Origin: Bacteroidales bacterium
GTDB taxonomy: Bacteria > Bacteroidota > Bacteroidia > Bacteroidales > CAIWKO01
Assembly: GCA_023228145.1 (NCBI GenBank)
Contig: JALOBU010000016.1
Location: 6,605 to 65,615 of the forward strand
Length of the DNA stretch: 59,011 nucleotides
Reading direction: 5' to 3'
The position numbers and the translations under genes were made by a program. Below the pieces are notes generated by a model. It worked only from the letters and a program-made list of their open reading frames with translations, was not told where the DNA came from and did not search any database. Below, piece after piece: positions 46,769-55,270 of the stretch (position 1 is its first letter; every line of letters starts with the position of its first letter).

Positions 46769-47773
46769 TTATTCACTTATTTTTTTATCTTTATCTGTTG
46801 AAGTAGTATTTTCTGGTTTGGACTCAAAGACAGGCTGTGGTTTTGTTTGCTCAACAAATACAACACCATTTTTCAGGCTTGAGTCGTGCTCGTCGGGTAA
46901 TGGTTGAAATTTAGCAAACTTTACCATATCGGCAAGTACAAGTATTTTTTCCAGCCTGCGGATTTCTCCTTCCGGTATTTGTTTTGTTTTTAATGATGCA
47001 ATTACATCGAACGTAACCATCTCCATAGCTTCAACATGAAACTGGTCTTCAAGATAGGTACGTAAAATATCCGTCAACCTTGTATGAAATTCTTTGTTTT
47101 TCCCTGCTTGCCAGAGTTTTTCAATACGAAGGTTTTCCAGTTCTTTGAGCGCTTTTTCGTAAGGAGGTATCTTTGGCTTTTGTGGCAGGTTTATGATGGG
47201 TTCTTTTTTGCGTATCTTTCTGATTATATAAATAGCAGCAAAAAGTATAGCCAAAGCACCCAATCCCAGTAAAACCCATGGCAATATTTCTCTCCAGGTT
47301 AATGGCTCTCCCAGAGGTGTTTTAATGTCTTTGATGTCTTGCGTGGTATCCACGGCAACAGTTCTTACATAAAGCATTATAGGCATTGTGCCAACAAGGA
47401 AATTTGATGTGTCATCAGGCATTTTGTATGAAAACACCAGGGGGGGAATCGCAAAAGCGCCGGAGTCAAATGAAACAATATTCAGTGATTGAGAAATTGT
47501 AGTATATTTCTTATCAGCAGAAAAGCTTGTGTCCATTTTCATACGCGACACTACTTCAATTTCTTTGGTAAGTGTGTCGGCAATAAACGGGAAAGAAGGC
47601 GTTGCTTTTGATGGGAAAGTGAAAGAATAAGAATATTTGACTTGGTCCCCAATCAATATATTATTGGAATCTAAAGAAGCTATGGCTTCAGGTTTTTGTG
47701 AAAAAGTTAATACAGGGGTAAAACAAAAAAACATAAAATTTATTAAAACCAGCCATTTAGCGATATGTTTCAT
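46769..47773 (-). CDS. Bat-operon membrane protein (DUF4381-like)
   Basis: The 334-residue protein has a signal peptide (about 1-25) and a periplasmic beta-rich domain (about 28-160). One membrane segment follows (about 165-187, WVLLGLGALAILFAAIYII). The cytoplasmic tail contains PPYEKALKELENLR and EFHTRLTDILRTYLEDQF, a pattern seen in DUF4381-type proteins of bat/VWA operons. The C-terminal 30 residues are Q/E/T-rich. It sits in the usual position between DUF58 and batA, with 2-3 bp gaps. It is likely a structural partner of BatA and DUF58. Confidence 0.85.
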   Translation of the reverse strand: MKHIAKWLVLINFMFFCFTPVLTFSQKPEAIASLDSNNILIGDQVKYSYSFTFPSKATPSFPFIADTLTKEIEVVSRMKMDTSFSADKKYTTISQSLNIVSFDSGAFAIPPLVFSYKMPDDTSNFLVGTMPIMLYVRTVAVDTTQDIKDIKTPLGEPLTWREILPWVLLGLGALAILFAAIYIIRKIRKKEPIINLPQKPKIPPYEKALKELENLRIEKLWQAGKNKEFHTRLTDILRTYLEDQFHVEAMEMVTFDVIASLKTKQIPEGEIRRLEKILVLADMVKFAKFQPLPDEHDSSLKNGVVFVEQTKPQPVFESKPENTTSTDKDKKISE

Positions 47774-47775
47774 AA

Positions 47776-48651
47776 CTATAACCTTGAACCTCTTTTCTTA
47801 AATAGTTTAATAAGCGGTTTAATAAAATCTTCATTGGTATTTATAACAGCCACATCCATGCGGCTTTTCAGAAAAATACCCTGAAGTCTTTTTTCGTGTT
47901 GTTGCCAGCGGTATTTATGTGTTTTGCGGAACTCTTCGGATGAAGTATCAACCCAAAAGATTTTATTGTTTTCAAAATCTCTAAGCCTGAGCAATCCTAC
48001 TGACGGCATTTCTGTTTCCCTTTTGTCAATGATGCGTATGCCCACAAGGTCATGCTTTCTGGATGCAATTTTAATGGCATCTGAGAAATTAATATCCATA
48101 AAATCAGTCAGCAGAAAAGCCGTACAGCGTTTTTTTATGGCATTAGTAAGAAAACGAAGGGGTTCGGATAACTTTGTCAGGTTACTTTCAGGCTTGAAAT
48201 CCACAAGTTCACGAATGATACGCAAGATATGTGAAGTGCCTTTTTTTGGAGGAATAAACTTTTCAATGCGGTCACTGAAAAAGATTACGCCCACTTTGTC
48301 ATTATTTTGTATTGCAGAGAAGGCAAGCACGGCAGCAATTTCTATAATTTTTTCGGTTTTAAGCTGTTGTTGCGTGCCAAAATTATTAGAACCGCTTACA
48401 TCTATGAGGAGCATTACCGTGAGTTCGCGTTCTTCTTCAAAAATTTTAACATAAGGGTGGCTGAATCGGGCTGTAACATTCCAGTCAATGGAGCGAATAT
48501 CATCGCCATAATTATATTCACGTACTTCGCTGAAAGCCATACCCCGTCCTTTAAAAGCGCTGTGATATTGCCCAGAAAAAATCTGGTTGGTTAGTCCCCG
48601 CGATTTTATTTCAATTTTCCGAACCCGTTTCAGTAATTCCGACGTTTCCAC
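47776..48651 (-). CDS. DUF58 (VWA-like) protein of the bat operon
   Basis: The 291-residue protein has the DUF58 core: FKGRGMAFSEVREYNYGDD, then GDDIRSIDWNVTARF at about 49-63. A VWA-like segment, LLIDVSGS (81-88), follows. It lacks membrane segments and is probably cytoplasmic or peripheral. DUF58 proteins almost always accompany MoxR ATPases and are thought to be their partner. It lies 51 bp after moxR and 2 bp before the DUF4381-like gene. Confidence 0.9.
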   Translation of the reverse strand: METSELLKRVRKIEIKSRGLTNQIFSGQYHSAFKGRGMAFSEVREYNYGDDIRSIDWNVTARFSHPYVKIFEEERELTVMLLIDVSGSNNFGTQQQLKTEKIIEIAAVLAFSAIQNNDKVGVIFFSDRIEKFIPPKKGTSHILRIIRELVDFKPESNLTKLSEPLRFLTNAIKKRCTAFLLTDFMDINFSDAIKIASRKHDLVGIRIIDKRETEMPSVGLLRLRDFENNKIFWVDTSSEEFRKTHKYRWQQHEKRLQGIFLKSRMDVAVINTNEDFIKPLIKLFKKRGSRL

Positions 48652-48702
48652 AAAATGAATTTAATCATTATACAATTTCAAACTTCTAACTTCCAACCTC
48701 TT

Positions 48703-49698
48703 TTATGGGACTTCAACAATATTTAATATTTCATTAATGATTTCTTCCGTTGTAATATTTTCAGCTTCTGCTTCATAGGTTAGCCCGATTCTGTGCCGTA
48801 AAACATCGTGGCATACAGCCCTTATATCTTCAGGATAAACATATCCTTTGCGTTTGATAAAAGCATAGGCTTTAGCTGCCAAAGCAAGGTAAATACTGGC
48901 GCGCGGTGATGCCCCATAGTTTATAAGCCCTTCAAATTTTTTCAGATTGTATTTTGAAGGGTAGCGTGTCGCAAAAACAATGTCGGTAATATAGTTTTCA
49001 ATTTTTTCGTCAATATAAACTTCCCTTACTATAGCCCTGGCTTTGATAATATCGTCTGTTTTAATAACAGGTTTGGTAGCTAAAGCTTTGTTACCAACAT
49101 TTTGCTTCATAATCAGCTTTTCTTCTTCCTTGTTGGGGTAGCTAATCACTACTTTCAGCATAAAACGGTCAACCTGGGCTTCGGGTAATGGGTATGTACC
49201 TTCTTGTTCAATGGGGTTTTGTGTGGCAAGCACAAGAAAAGGTTCAGGTAAGGGAAATGTTGTGTCGCCAATAGTTACCTGTCGCTCCTGCATAGATTCA
49301 AGTAAAGCACTTTGGACTTTTGCCGGTGAACGGTTGATTTCGTCTGCCAAGATAAAGTTTGCGAAAATAGGGCCTTTGCGCACGTTAAACTCTTCTTTTT
49401 TCTGGCTGTAAACCATAGTTCCGACTAAGTCGGCAGGTAACAGGTCGGGAGTAAATTGTATTCGGTTAAACTTTGCATCAATGGCATTAGCCAGTGACTT
49501 AATAGCAAGAGTTTTTGCCAGACCGGGAACTCCCTCAAGCAAAATATGGCCATTTGATAACAAACCTATAAGTAATCTTTCAATCATGTGTTTCTGACCA
49601 ACGATGACTTTTGCCATTTCCATCGTTACTATATCCACAAAAGCGCTTTCACGCTGGATACGCTCATTAAGCTCTCTGATATCAATTACTTCCTGCAT
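48703..49698 (-). CDS. MoxR-family AAA+ ATPase of the bat operon
   Basis: The protein has 331 residues from ATG 49698. A GTG at 49719 lies on the promoter -7 element, so the ATG is preferred. Walker A is GVPGLAKT at 56-63. Walker B is ILADEINR, and ATQNPIEQEGTYPLPEAQ follows. It is the first gene of the bat operon. MoxR ATPases are predicted to remodel VWA-containing complexes. It is about as similar by eye to the MoxR at 27687 as to any family member. Confidence 0.93.
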   Translation of the reverse strand: MQEVIDIRELNERIQRESAFVDIVTMEMAKVIVGQKHMIERLLIGLLSNGHILLEGVPGLAKTLAIKSLANAIDAKFNRIQFTPDLLPADLVGTMVYSQKKEEFNVRKGPIFANFILADEINRSPAKVQSALLESMQERQVTIGDTTFPLPEPFLVLATQNPIEQEGTYPLPEAQVDRFMLKVVISYPNKEEEKLIMKQNVGNKALATKPVIKTDDIIKARAIVREVYIDEKIENYITDIVFATRYPSKYNLKKFEGLINYGASPRASIYLALAAKAYAFIKRKGYVYPEDIRAVCHDVLRHRIGLTYEAEAENITTEEIINEILNIVEVP

Positions 49699-49718
49699 AA
49701 TTTTAAATTTTTGGGACA

Positions 49719-49750
49719 CAAAATTAAAAAAGTGATTTAGGGTATTTCAA
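49719..49750 (-). promoter_or_regulatory. Promoter of the bat operon
   Basis: On the minus strand TTG (49750-49748) is followed after 21 bp by TAATTTTG (49726-49719), a full TAnnTTTG -7 element. The moxR ATG at 49698 lies about 20 bp downstream, giving a short leader. Confidence 0.65.
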
Positions 49751-49904
49751 GAGTTTTTTTGTTAAAAAATGTTAATTATAAACCTAAATATCCAAATTAA
49801 TAACAACACTTTTTTTAAAAAAGTATGTGTGTAGAGAAAAATTTTCTTAAACATAAAAAATTATCAACAAAAAAGCAAAATGGGCATAACTTAAAAAAAT
49901 ATTT

Positions 49905-49935
49905 TTTGAAATTTAATCGAATAGTAATACATTTG
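49905..49935 (+). promoter_or_regulatory. Promoter of the secreted esterase gene
   Basis: TTTG (49905-49908), a 19-bp spacer, and TACATTTG (49928-49935) match the Bacteroidota promoter consensus in both parts and in spacing. The esterase ATG is 41 bp downstream. Confidence 0.7.
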
Positions 49936-49975
49936 TTGTGTTTATTTAAAAAATTTAAACCAAAAACATTTAAAA

Positions 49976-51118
49976 ATGAGTAAAAAATTAATTGCACTGT
50001 TGATATCCATTATATTTTGCTATAATGCTGGGGCACAATGGGTAAATAAGTCATTTATATATGATTCACAAACGCGCAGTTATCGAGTTTATACAGCTCC
50101 CAATTATAATCCGGCAAACCCAGCATCACTGGTAATAACTTTGCACGGTTTAGGTGACAATATGACGAATTTTAGTACAGCATTGAAATTTAATTATATT
50201 GCCGACACAGCAAATATTGTGATAATTTGCCCTCAAGCTATTTCTGATGCTATAGCTGGAACCGCTTGGAATTCTGGTGCAGGTTTTATGGGATATTATC
50301 CAAATTCGACGGTCGATGATGTTGGATTTATTAATGCATTAGTTGATACAACCAAAGCAAATTACTCAATTGACTCTTCAAAAGTTTATCTGTGTGGATT
50401 TTCCATGGGCGGATTTATGACGGAAAGAATGGCCTTGCAATCAAACAGTAAGTTTGCGGCTTTTGCATCAATGTCGGGCACTATTGGTTCTGGTATTACG
50501 TCGTTTAATCCTGGGCGTCCAATTCGTATTGCCCATTTTCACGGAACTTCTGACGCAACAGTTGCGTTTTCTGGTAATTCTTATGGAGTAGATGCTGATT
50601 CACTTATTAATTTTTGGGTTTTAAATAATGGCGGCAGTTTCACTCATGATTCTATCCAGTATCTTAATACTGTTAATGATAACATAACTGTTGATCGCTT
50701 TAAATATTCTACCGGTAATCCAGACAATGAAGTGTGGTTTTTTAGAATGAATGGTGCTGACCACACTATTTTATACAAGCCAACAAACGACATTACTGAA
50801 ATTTACGAAATGTGGCTTTTTTTCCGAAATATTATTGATCCTACGGCTGGAATTTATGCATCTGCAAGCGAGAAAAAGAACGTTCAGGTTTATCCTAATC
50901 CGGCTGCGGATTTTATTAATGTGATACTACCGGAAACATCAGAAAAAATAAAAGTAGAGATTTATTCTGTTCACGGAGCATTGGTTTATTCTGCAATAGT
51001 TCAAAACTCATTTCATCATATTTCATTGGATAAAGCTAAATTCCATAATGGAATGTATTTGATTAGAGTGTCCGGGGCATCTGTGAACTATACACAACAA
51101 ATTATTATTCAGAAATAA
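49976..51118 (+). CDS. Secreted alpha/beta-hydrolase esterase (PHB depolymerase-like) with type A T9SS domain
   Basis: The 380-residue protein has a 21-residue signal peptide ending NAGAQ. The hydrolase domain (about 25-290) has the oxyanion segment LHGLGDN, the nucleophile S143 in G-F-S-M-G, D193 in HGTSDATV, and H263 in ADHTIL. It fits the LpqC/PHB depolymerase and feruloyl esterase group. The last 78 residues start VYPNPAADF and end TQQIIIQK, the type A sorting domain of the type IX secretion system. It is probably exported across the outer membrane and released or surface-bound. The substrate is not known. Confidence 0.88.
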   Translation: MSKKLIALLISIIFCYNAGAQWVNKSFIYDSQTRSYRVYTAPNYNPANPASLVITLHGLGDNMTNFSTALKFNYIADTANIVIICPQAISDAIAGTAWNSGAGFMGYYPNSTVDDVGFINALVDTTKANYSIDSSKVYLCGFSMGGFMTERMALQSNSKFAAFASMSGTIGSGITSFNPGRPIRIAHFHGTSDATVAFSGNSYGVDADSLINFWVLNNGGSFTHDSIQYLNTVNDNITVDRFKYSTGNPDNEVWFFRMNGADHTILYKPTNDITEIYEMWLFFRNIIDPTAGIYASASEKKNVQVYPNPAADFINVILPETSEKIKVEIYSVHGALVYSAIVQNSFHHISLDKAKFHNGMYLIRVSGASVNYTQQIIIQK

Positions 51119-51169
51119 AACTGTTTTACTGGTTTTAATCAAAGTTTTTGCAGATTTTTGAATTTTTTT

Positions 51170-51192
51170 TGAAATAAATGTAATTTATTTCA
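51170..51192. terminator. Perfect 10-bp AT-rich hairpin downstream of the esterase gene
   Basis: TGAAATAAAT (51170-51179) and ATTTATTTCA (51183-51192) pair perfectly around GTA, followed by TTTTGTT. It lies about 50 bp past the esterase stop. It may terminate that gene or be an operator of the next. Confidence 0.5.
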
Positions 51193-51271
51193 TTTTGTTA
51201 AGTTTATATTGGCGATAAATGTAACAAATCTGAATGTCATCTCTCTATTAAGTGACCAATAAATAATTTAA

Positions 51272-54103
51272 GTGAAATCAACCAGAAAAATAATCTCAAT
51301 ATTATTGTTTGCTTTTTCAATAGTATCTTATGCGCAAACACCCCAGCGAGTAACCATTAAAGGTATTGTTAAAGATAATGATAATAACGAAGCAGCTTTT
51401 GCCACAGTGATGCTGCTTGGCCCAAAAGACTCCACATTGCAGAATTTTACACAAAGCAATGAACATGGCGCTTTTACTTTTAATAATGTAAAAAATACGT
51501 CATACCTGCTCAAAGTATCTCATATCAGTTTTTTGCCTTTACAGTTAGCCATAGAGCCTTCAAATACTGCAATTAATGATCTGGGTGCGGTGGCAATAAA
51601 GCCTATTGCAAAAGAGCTTTTTGAAGTGGTGATACGTGAAGCGAAAGCCCCGTTGACTATCCGGGGTGATACCATTGAGTATGATGCAACAACCTTTAAA
51701 GCCCCTCCGGGTTCTACGGTTGAAGACTTGCTTCGCCGCCTGCCGGGTATCGAAGTGGATATTTCAGGCAATTTGAAATCTCAGGGCAAAGATGTGAAGC
51801 GTGTGTATGTGGATGGTAAAACTTTTTTTGGCGATGACCCCACAGGAGCCACAAAAAACCTTGATGCAAATACGGTTTCAAAGGTACAGGTGTTCGACGA
51901 AAAATCTGAACAGTCGAAATTAACTGGTGTGGATGACGGGGTAAAAGAAAAAGCTATGAATCTGGAACTGAAAGAGGAATATAAAAAAGGCTCTTTCGGC
52001 AAAGTAACTGCGGCAGCTGGAGCTAATGAAAAAGGTGTTTTCAGATGGGCCGGACGAGGGAATTTTAATCGTTTTGATAAAAAAAATCAATTGTCAATTA
52101 TTGCTTATGCAAACAATATTAACGAAACTGGTGTCAACTGGGAAGACTATAGCGAGTTTAAAGGCCAGTCCACTTTCGACCAGTACGATAACGGAGATTT
52201 TGGCTTTAGCAGCGGAAGAGGAAGATATTATAGTTTCGATGATTCCGACTCCCCTATGAATAATTTCGACGGGCGCGGCTTTACAAATAATTATGGCGGC
52301 GGGGTGAATTATAATTTTGACAATACGAAAACAAAATTTAATGTTTCGTATTTCTATAAAAACAACAACCAGAAATATGACCAGTTTAATTATAAAGAAA
52401 CTTTATACAGTGATAGCTCATTTTTTAATTATGATACAACAAACTATTCCGATTACAGGCAAAATCACACATTATCAACACGCATTGAGCAAATTTTCGA
52501 CTCTAACAATATTATTATTGCCAAAGCCAATGTTAGATATAGTTCTATTGGTGCAAGCTCTTTAAATAATAGCATTTACTCTGTTAACGATATTGATATT
52601 TTAAATGACTTATTTACAAATAACTCAAACGGTAAATATTCCTGGAGGCTTACAAGTGCTGCAATATACAGGCATAAATTTAAAGTTTAGGGACGCTCTT
52701 TTGCGGTAAGTGCCGCCTATAATAAAAACCCGGGCGACGATAACGAAGATTTGTATTCTTTGAACAGGTTTTTTATTAATGCTTACGAAGAAATCATTCA
52801 TCGCATGTCTGCAAAAGACTACGATAAACAGCAGATAAAATCCAGCCTGCTTTATACCGAGCCACTTTCTAAAAAGTTTTTTATAGAATTATTTTATAAT
52901 TTCAATACGATTAACAATAAAGTGAACAGGCAGATTACCGATGCTCTGAATAACGACATCAGAATTGACAGCTTGAGTGTTTTTTACACTAATGATGTGA
53001 TGATAAACCGCCTGGGGGGCGATGTGCGTTATTCTTACAACGGGCTGAATATTATGCTTGGCGTGGCAGGGCAATACCTGCAAATGAAAGGAAAATATTC
53101 TGTGGATAAAGATATGCCTTTACTCACCGAACCCATCAATAAAAGTTATTGGAGCCTGAGCCCAAAATTTACCTTCACTTACGAATTCCCGAACAACATG
53201 TGGCTGGAATTTGATTATGGCTACGATGTTACGGAGCCTTCATTTGAATACCTTCAGCCTGTGCCAAATGTTTCGAACCCTTTATATCGCACAGAGGGAA
53301 ATATTAACCTGAAACCGGAACGCACACACAATATTGGTTTTGATTATCATTATTACAATCCGGCATCATTTACACACCTCGGCGTGAACAGCAGTTATAA
53401 TTATTGTGCTAATGGAATTTCTTATAATCATAATGTTGTGATGACAGACTCCATTGGCATCGTTACTGTTTCAACTCCTGATAATAATTCGGAAACACAT
53501 AATGTGAATTCATGGATGTGGATTGGCTACCCCATCATTAAAACAAAATTTACCAACGACTGGAGCCTGGGCTTCTGGTACGATAATTCAGGTTCATACA
53601 TAAATGATGTTTTTAATGAAAGCAATCAATACCGTTATTATTTGAACACCTCATTCAGTATCACTCCGGTAAGCAAACTTGTCATTGCTTTGTCGGGCAG
53701 GGCTTCCTTAATTGATTCACGCCTTTCCATAAATACAGAAAGAAATCAATTTATACAGTCATATACAGCAGGTTTGTCCTTGAAATGGCAGTTTACTAAG
53801 AAAACTTTTTTTGAGAGCAATTTCGATTATAAGTTTTACCGCACTTCTTTATACGATTATGATGAAAACATTCCCATCCTCAACGCTTCCATAAGACAGC
53901 TTCTGGGAAAGAAAAACAATTTTGAGTTACGCCTTGCGGCTTTCGATATCTTTGATAAAAGAAAATACATACAGCAATACAGCTCGCAAAACTACAACAT
54001 CCGCTCTACGGCCGAAACACTGGCGCGCTACTTTATGTTGAGTTTCAGCTATAATATTAAAGGATATGAAACCAAGCTCAAAAAGGACAGGCATTTCTTT
54101 TAA
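51272..54103 (+). pseudogene. Outer-membrane beta-barrel (TonB receptor-like) gene interrupted by one in-frame TAG
   Basis: From GTG 51272 the frame encodes a signal peptide ending SYAQ. A carboxypeptidase-regulatory-like domain follows (about 25-115), then a plug-like segment with the motif EDLLRRLPGIEVD, and the start of a barrel. Codon 473 (52688-52690) is TAG. The same frame then continues as GRSFAVSAAYNKN without any shift to a stop at 54103, with barrel strands to the end (SFSYNIKGYETKLKKD). The intact gene would encode 943 residues of the OMP_b-brl_3 family that is paired with GLPGLI proteins. The TAG is a nonsense mutation, a sequencing error, or a read-through site. The remainder of the gene shows no other decay. 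Confidence 0.82.
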
Positions 54104-54122
54104 AAAAGTTAACCATAAATAT

Positions 54123-54884
54123 ATGAAAAAGGCACTCATTTTCATGTTTTTTCTTAGTTTGATACCTTTCTTTTCAGGCAAAACTTTTTCACAACAAACC
54201 GAAGGAACTATAAAATACCTTACCACTTACGACTGGGTGAAAATGCTCAATGCCTGCGATTATCTGAGCAAGGAACGCAAGGAAAAAATCTCGTATATGT
54301 GGGGCAACCGTTCCGAGTGGAAGATATACGAATTGTTGCATTTCACTGCCAAAAAAACCAAATTTGAAGAATCGGAAGAAAGCGCAGACCCAAGAGAAGA
54401 TGATGGCTATTCGGGACGTAAAGAAACTTTTTTTATGACCTGCGATTTTGAAAACAATACGATGTTTGATGCCATCACAACTCTGGGAAAAGTTTACCTG
54501 ATTGAAGACAGTTTAAGGAAACCCGACTGGAAGATACTCAACGATATGAAAGAAGTGGCAGGGCATGTTTGCATGAATGCCTCGCTCACAGATACACTCC
54601 GTAACCAGAAAATTACCGCATGGTTTGCACTTGATATTCCCCTACAGGTGGGCCCCGACCGCTTTTTCGGCTTGCCGGGAATGATACTGGAAGTGAATAT
54701 TAACAAAGGTGCCTGTGTGATCACTGCCGAAAAAATTGAAATGAAAAAGCTTTCCACGGAGTTCGACCTCCCTAAAAAACTCAAAGGGAAAAAAATTTCA
54801 AGCGCCGAATACCATGCAGTTTTGAAAAAGTTTTATGACGAAAAACGCCAGGCTGAAGAATTCCCATGGGGGGTGAGGTATTGA
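54123..54884 (+). CDS. GLPGLI family protein
   Basis: The protein has 253 residues from ATG 54123, 20 bp after the receptor gene (a longer in-frame start inside that gene is unlikely). A signal peptide (about 1-23) is followed by a beta-rich body. The diagnostic motif is FGLPGMILEV, the GLPGLI-family signature, with WFALDIPLQVGPDRF just before it. Members are usually encoded next to TonB-receptor-like proteins. Their molecular role is not established. The pairing with the interrupted barrel gene is the usual one, and it may depend on that gene for expression. Confidence 0.88.
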   Translation: MKKALIFMFFLSLIPFFSGKTFSQQTEGTIKYLTTYDWVKMLNACDYLSKERKEKISYMWGNRSEWKIYELLHFTAKKTKFEESEESADPREDDGYSGRKETFFMTCDFENNTMFDAITTLGKVYLIEDSLRKPDWKILNDMKEVAGHVCMNASLTDTLRNQKITAWFALDIPLQVGPDRFFGLPGMILEVNINKGACVITAEKIEMKKLSTEFDLPKKLKGKKISSAEYHAVLKKFYDEKRQAEEFPWGVRY

Positions 54885-54939
54885 TGCTTTTGCAAAACTC
54901 TGGTTGCTTCTGTGGAAGAATATGCCGTGCTTTTTTAAC

Positions 54940-54975
54940 CACAGAGAAAACAGAGGAAAAAACAGAGTTGCACAG
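54940..54975. repeat. Short ACAGAG repeat cluster
   Basis: Four copies of ACAG(A/T)G-like hexamers begin at 54941, 54950, 54962 and 54972, spaced 9, 12 and 10 bp. The leftmost is part of CCACAGAG, and an inverted CTGTGG lies 25 bp upstream. Similar CACAGAG-rich intergenic strings occur in many bacterial genomes. Confidence 0.55.
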
Positions 54976-55033
54976 TGTTTTAATACCATTACTTGATATA
55001 GTTTAATGCATCTTTTTTATTGGACTATTACAG

Positions 55034-55048
55034 ATACCGTATCGGTAT
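55034..55048. promoter_or_regulatory. Short perfect hairpin/operator-like palindrome
   Basis: ATACCG (55034-55039) and CGGTAT (55043-55048) are perfect inverted arms with a 3-base centre. They lie 50 bp upstream of the NTPase promoter. A role as an operator is possible but unsupported beyond symmetry. Confidence 0.3.
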
Positions 55049-55097
55049 AAGATAGTATTGAGATATTTTATTTTGGTAAAATAAAACTGTTTCTGAG

Positions 55098-55128
55098 TTT
55101 GCAAAATGTTGTAAATAATTTATTTTTG
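55098..55128 (+). promoter_or_regulatory. Promoter of the nuclease-NTPase gene
   Basis: TTTG (55098-55101), a 19-bp spacer and TATTTTTG (55121-55128) match the Bacteroidota consensus in both elements and spacing. The transcript would have a leader of roughly 135 nt before ATG 55271. Confidence 0.65.
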
Positions 55129-55270
55129 TAATAATAAAGTTGCATAATGTTGGGAATGCCATTAGTTTTTGGATGTAAAAGCTTACCAAAGGTTGGGTTA
55201 TAAACGAGTTATGCCTCACCCTGAAAAAAGAGATGGCACCCCTTAGTAACATAGAATAGAAATTTGAATA

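Larger units (their letters stand above)
54885..55270. other. 386-bp intergenic region before the nuclease-NTPase gene
   Basis: No coding potential is seen. From left to right it holds the CACAGAG repeat cluster (54940-54975), the hairpin ATACCG-TAT-CGGTAT (55034-55048), and the NTPase promoter (55098-55128). A 142-bp leader before ATG 55271 contains GTTGGG twice (55149 and 55192) and ATGCC twice. The region looks like a boundary between the chromosomal block and the accessory gene. Confidence 0.6.

Noticed and set aside
55192..55198. GTTGGGT, resembling the integron attC core GTTRRRY
   Set aside because: No matching RYYYAAC box or imperfect palindrome was found nearby, so there is no basis to call a gene cassette.
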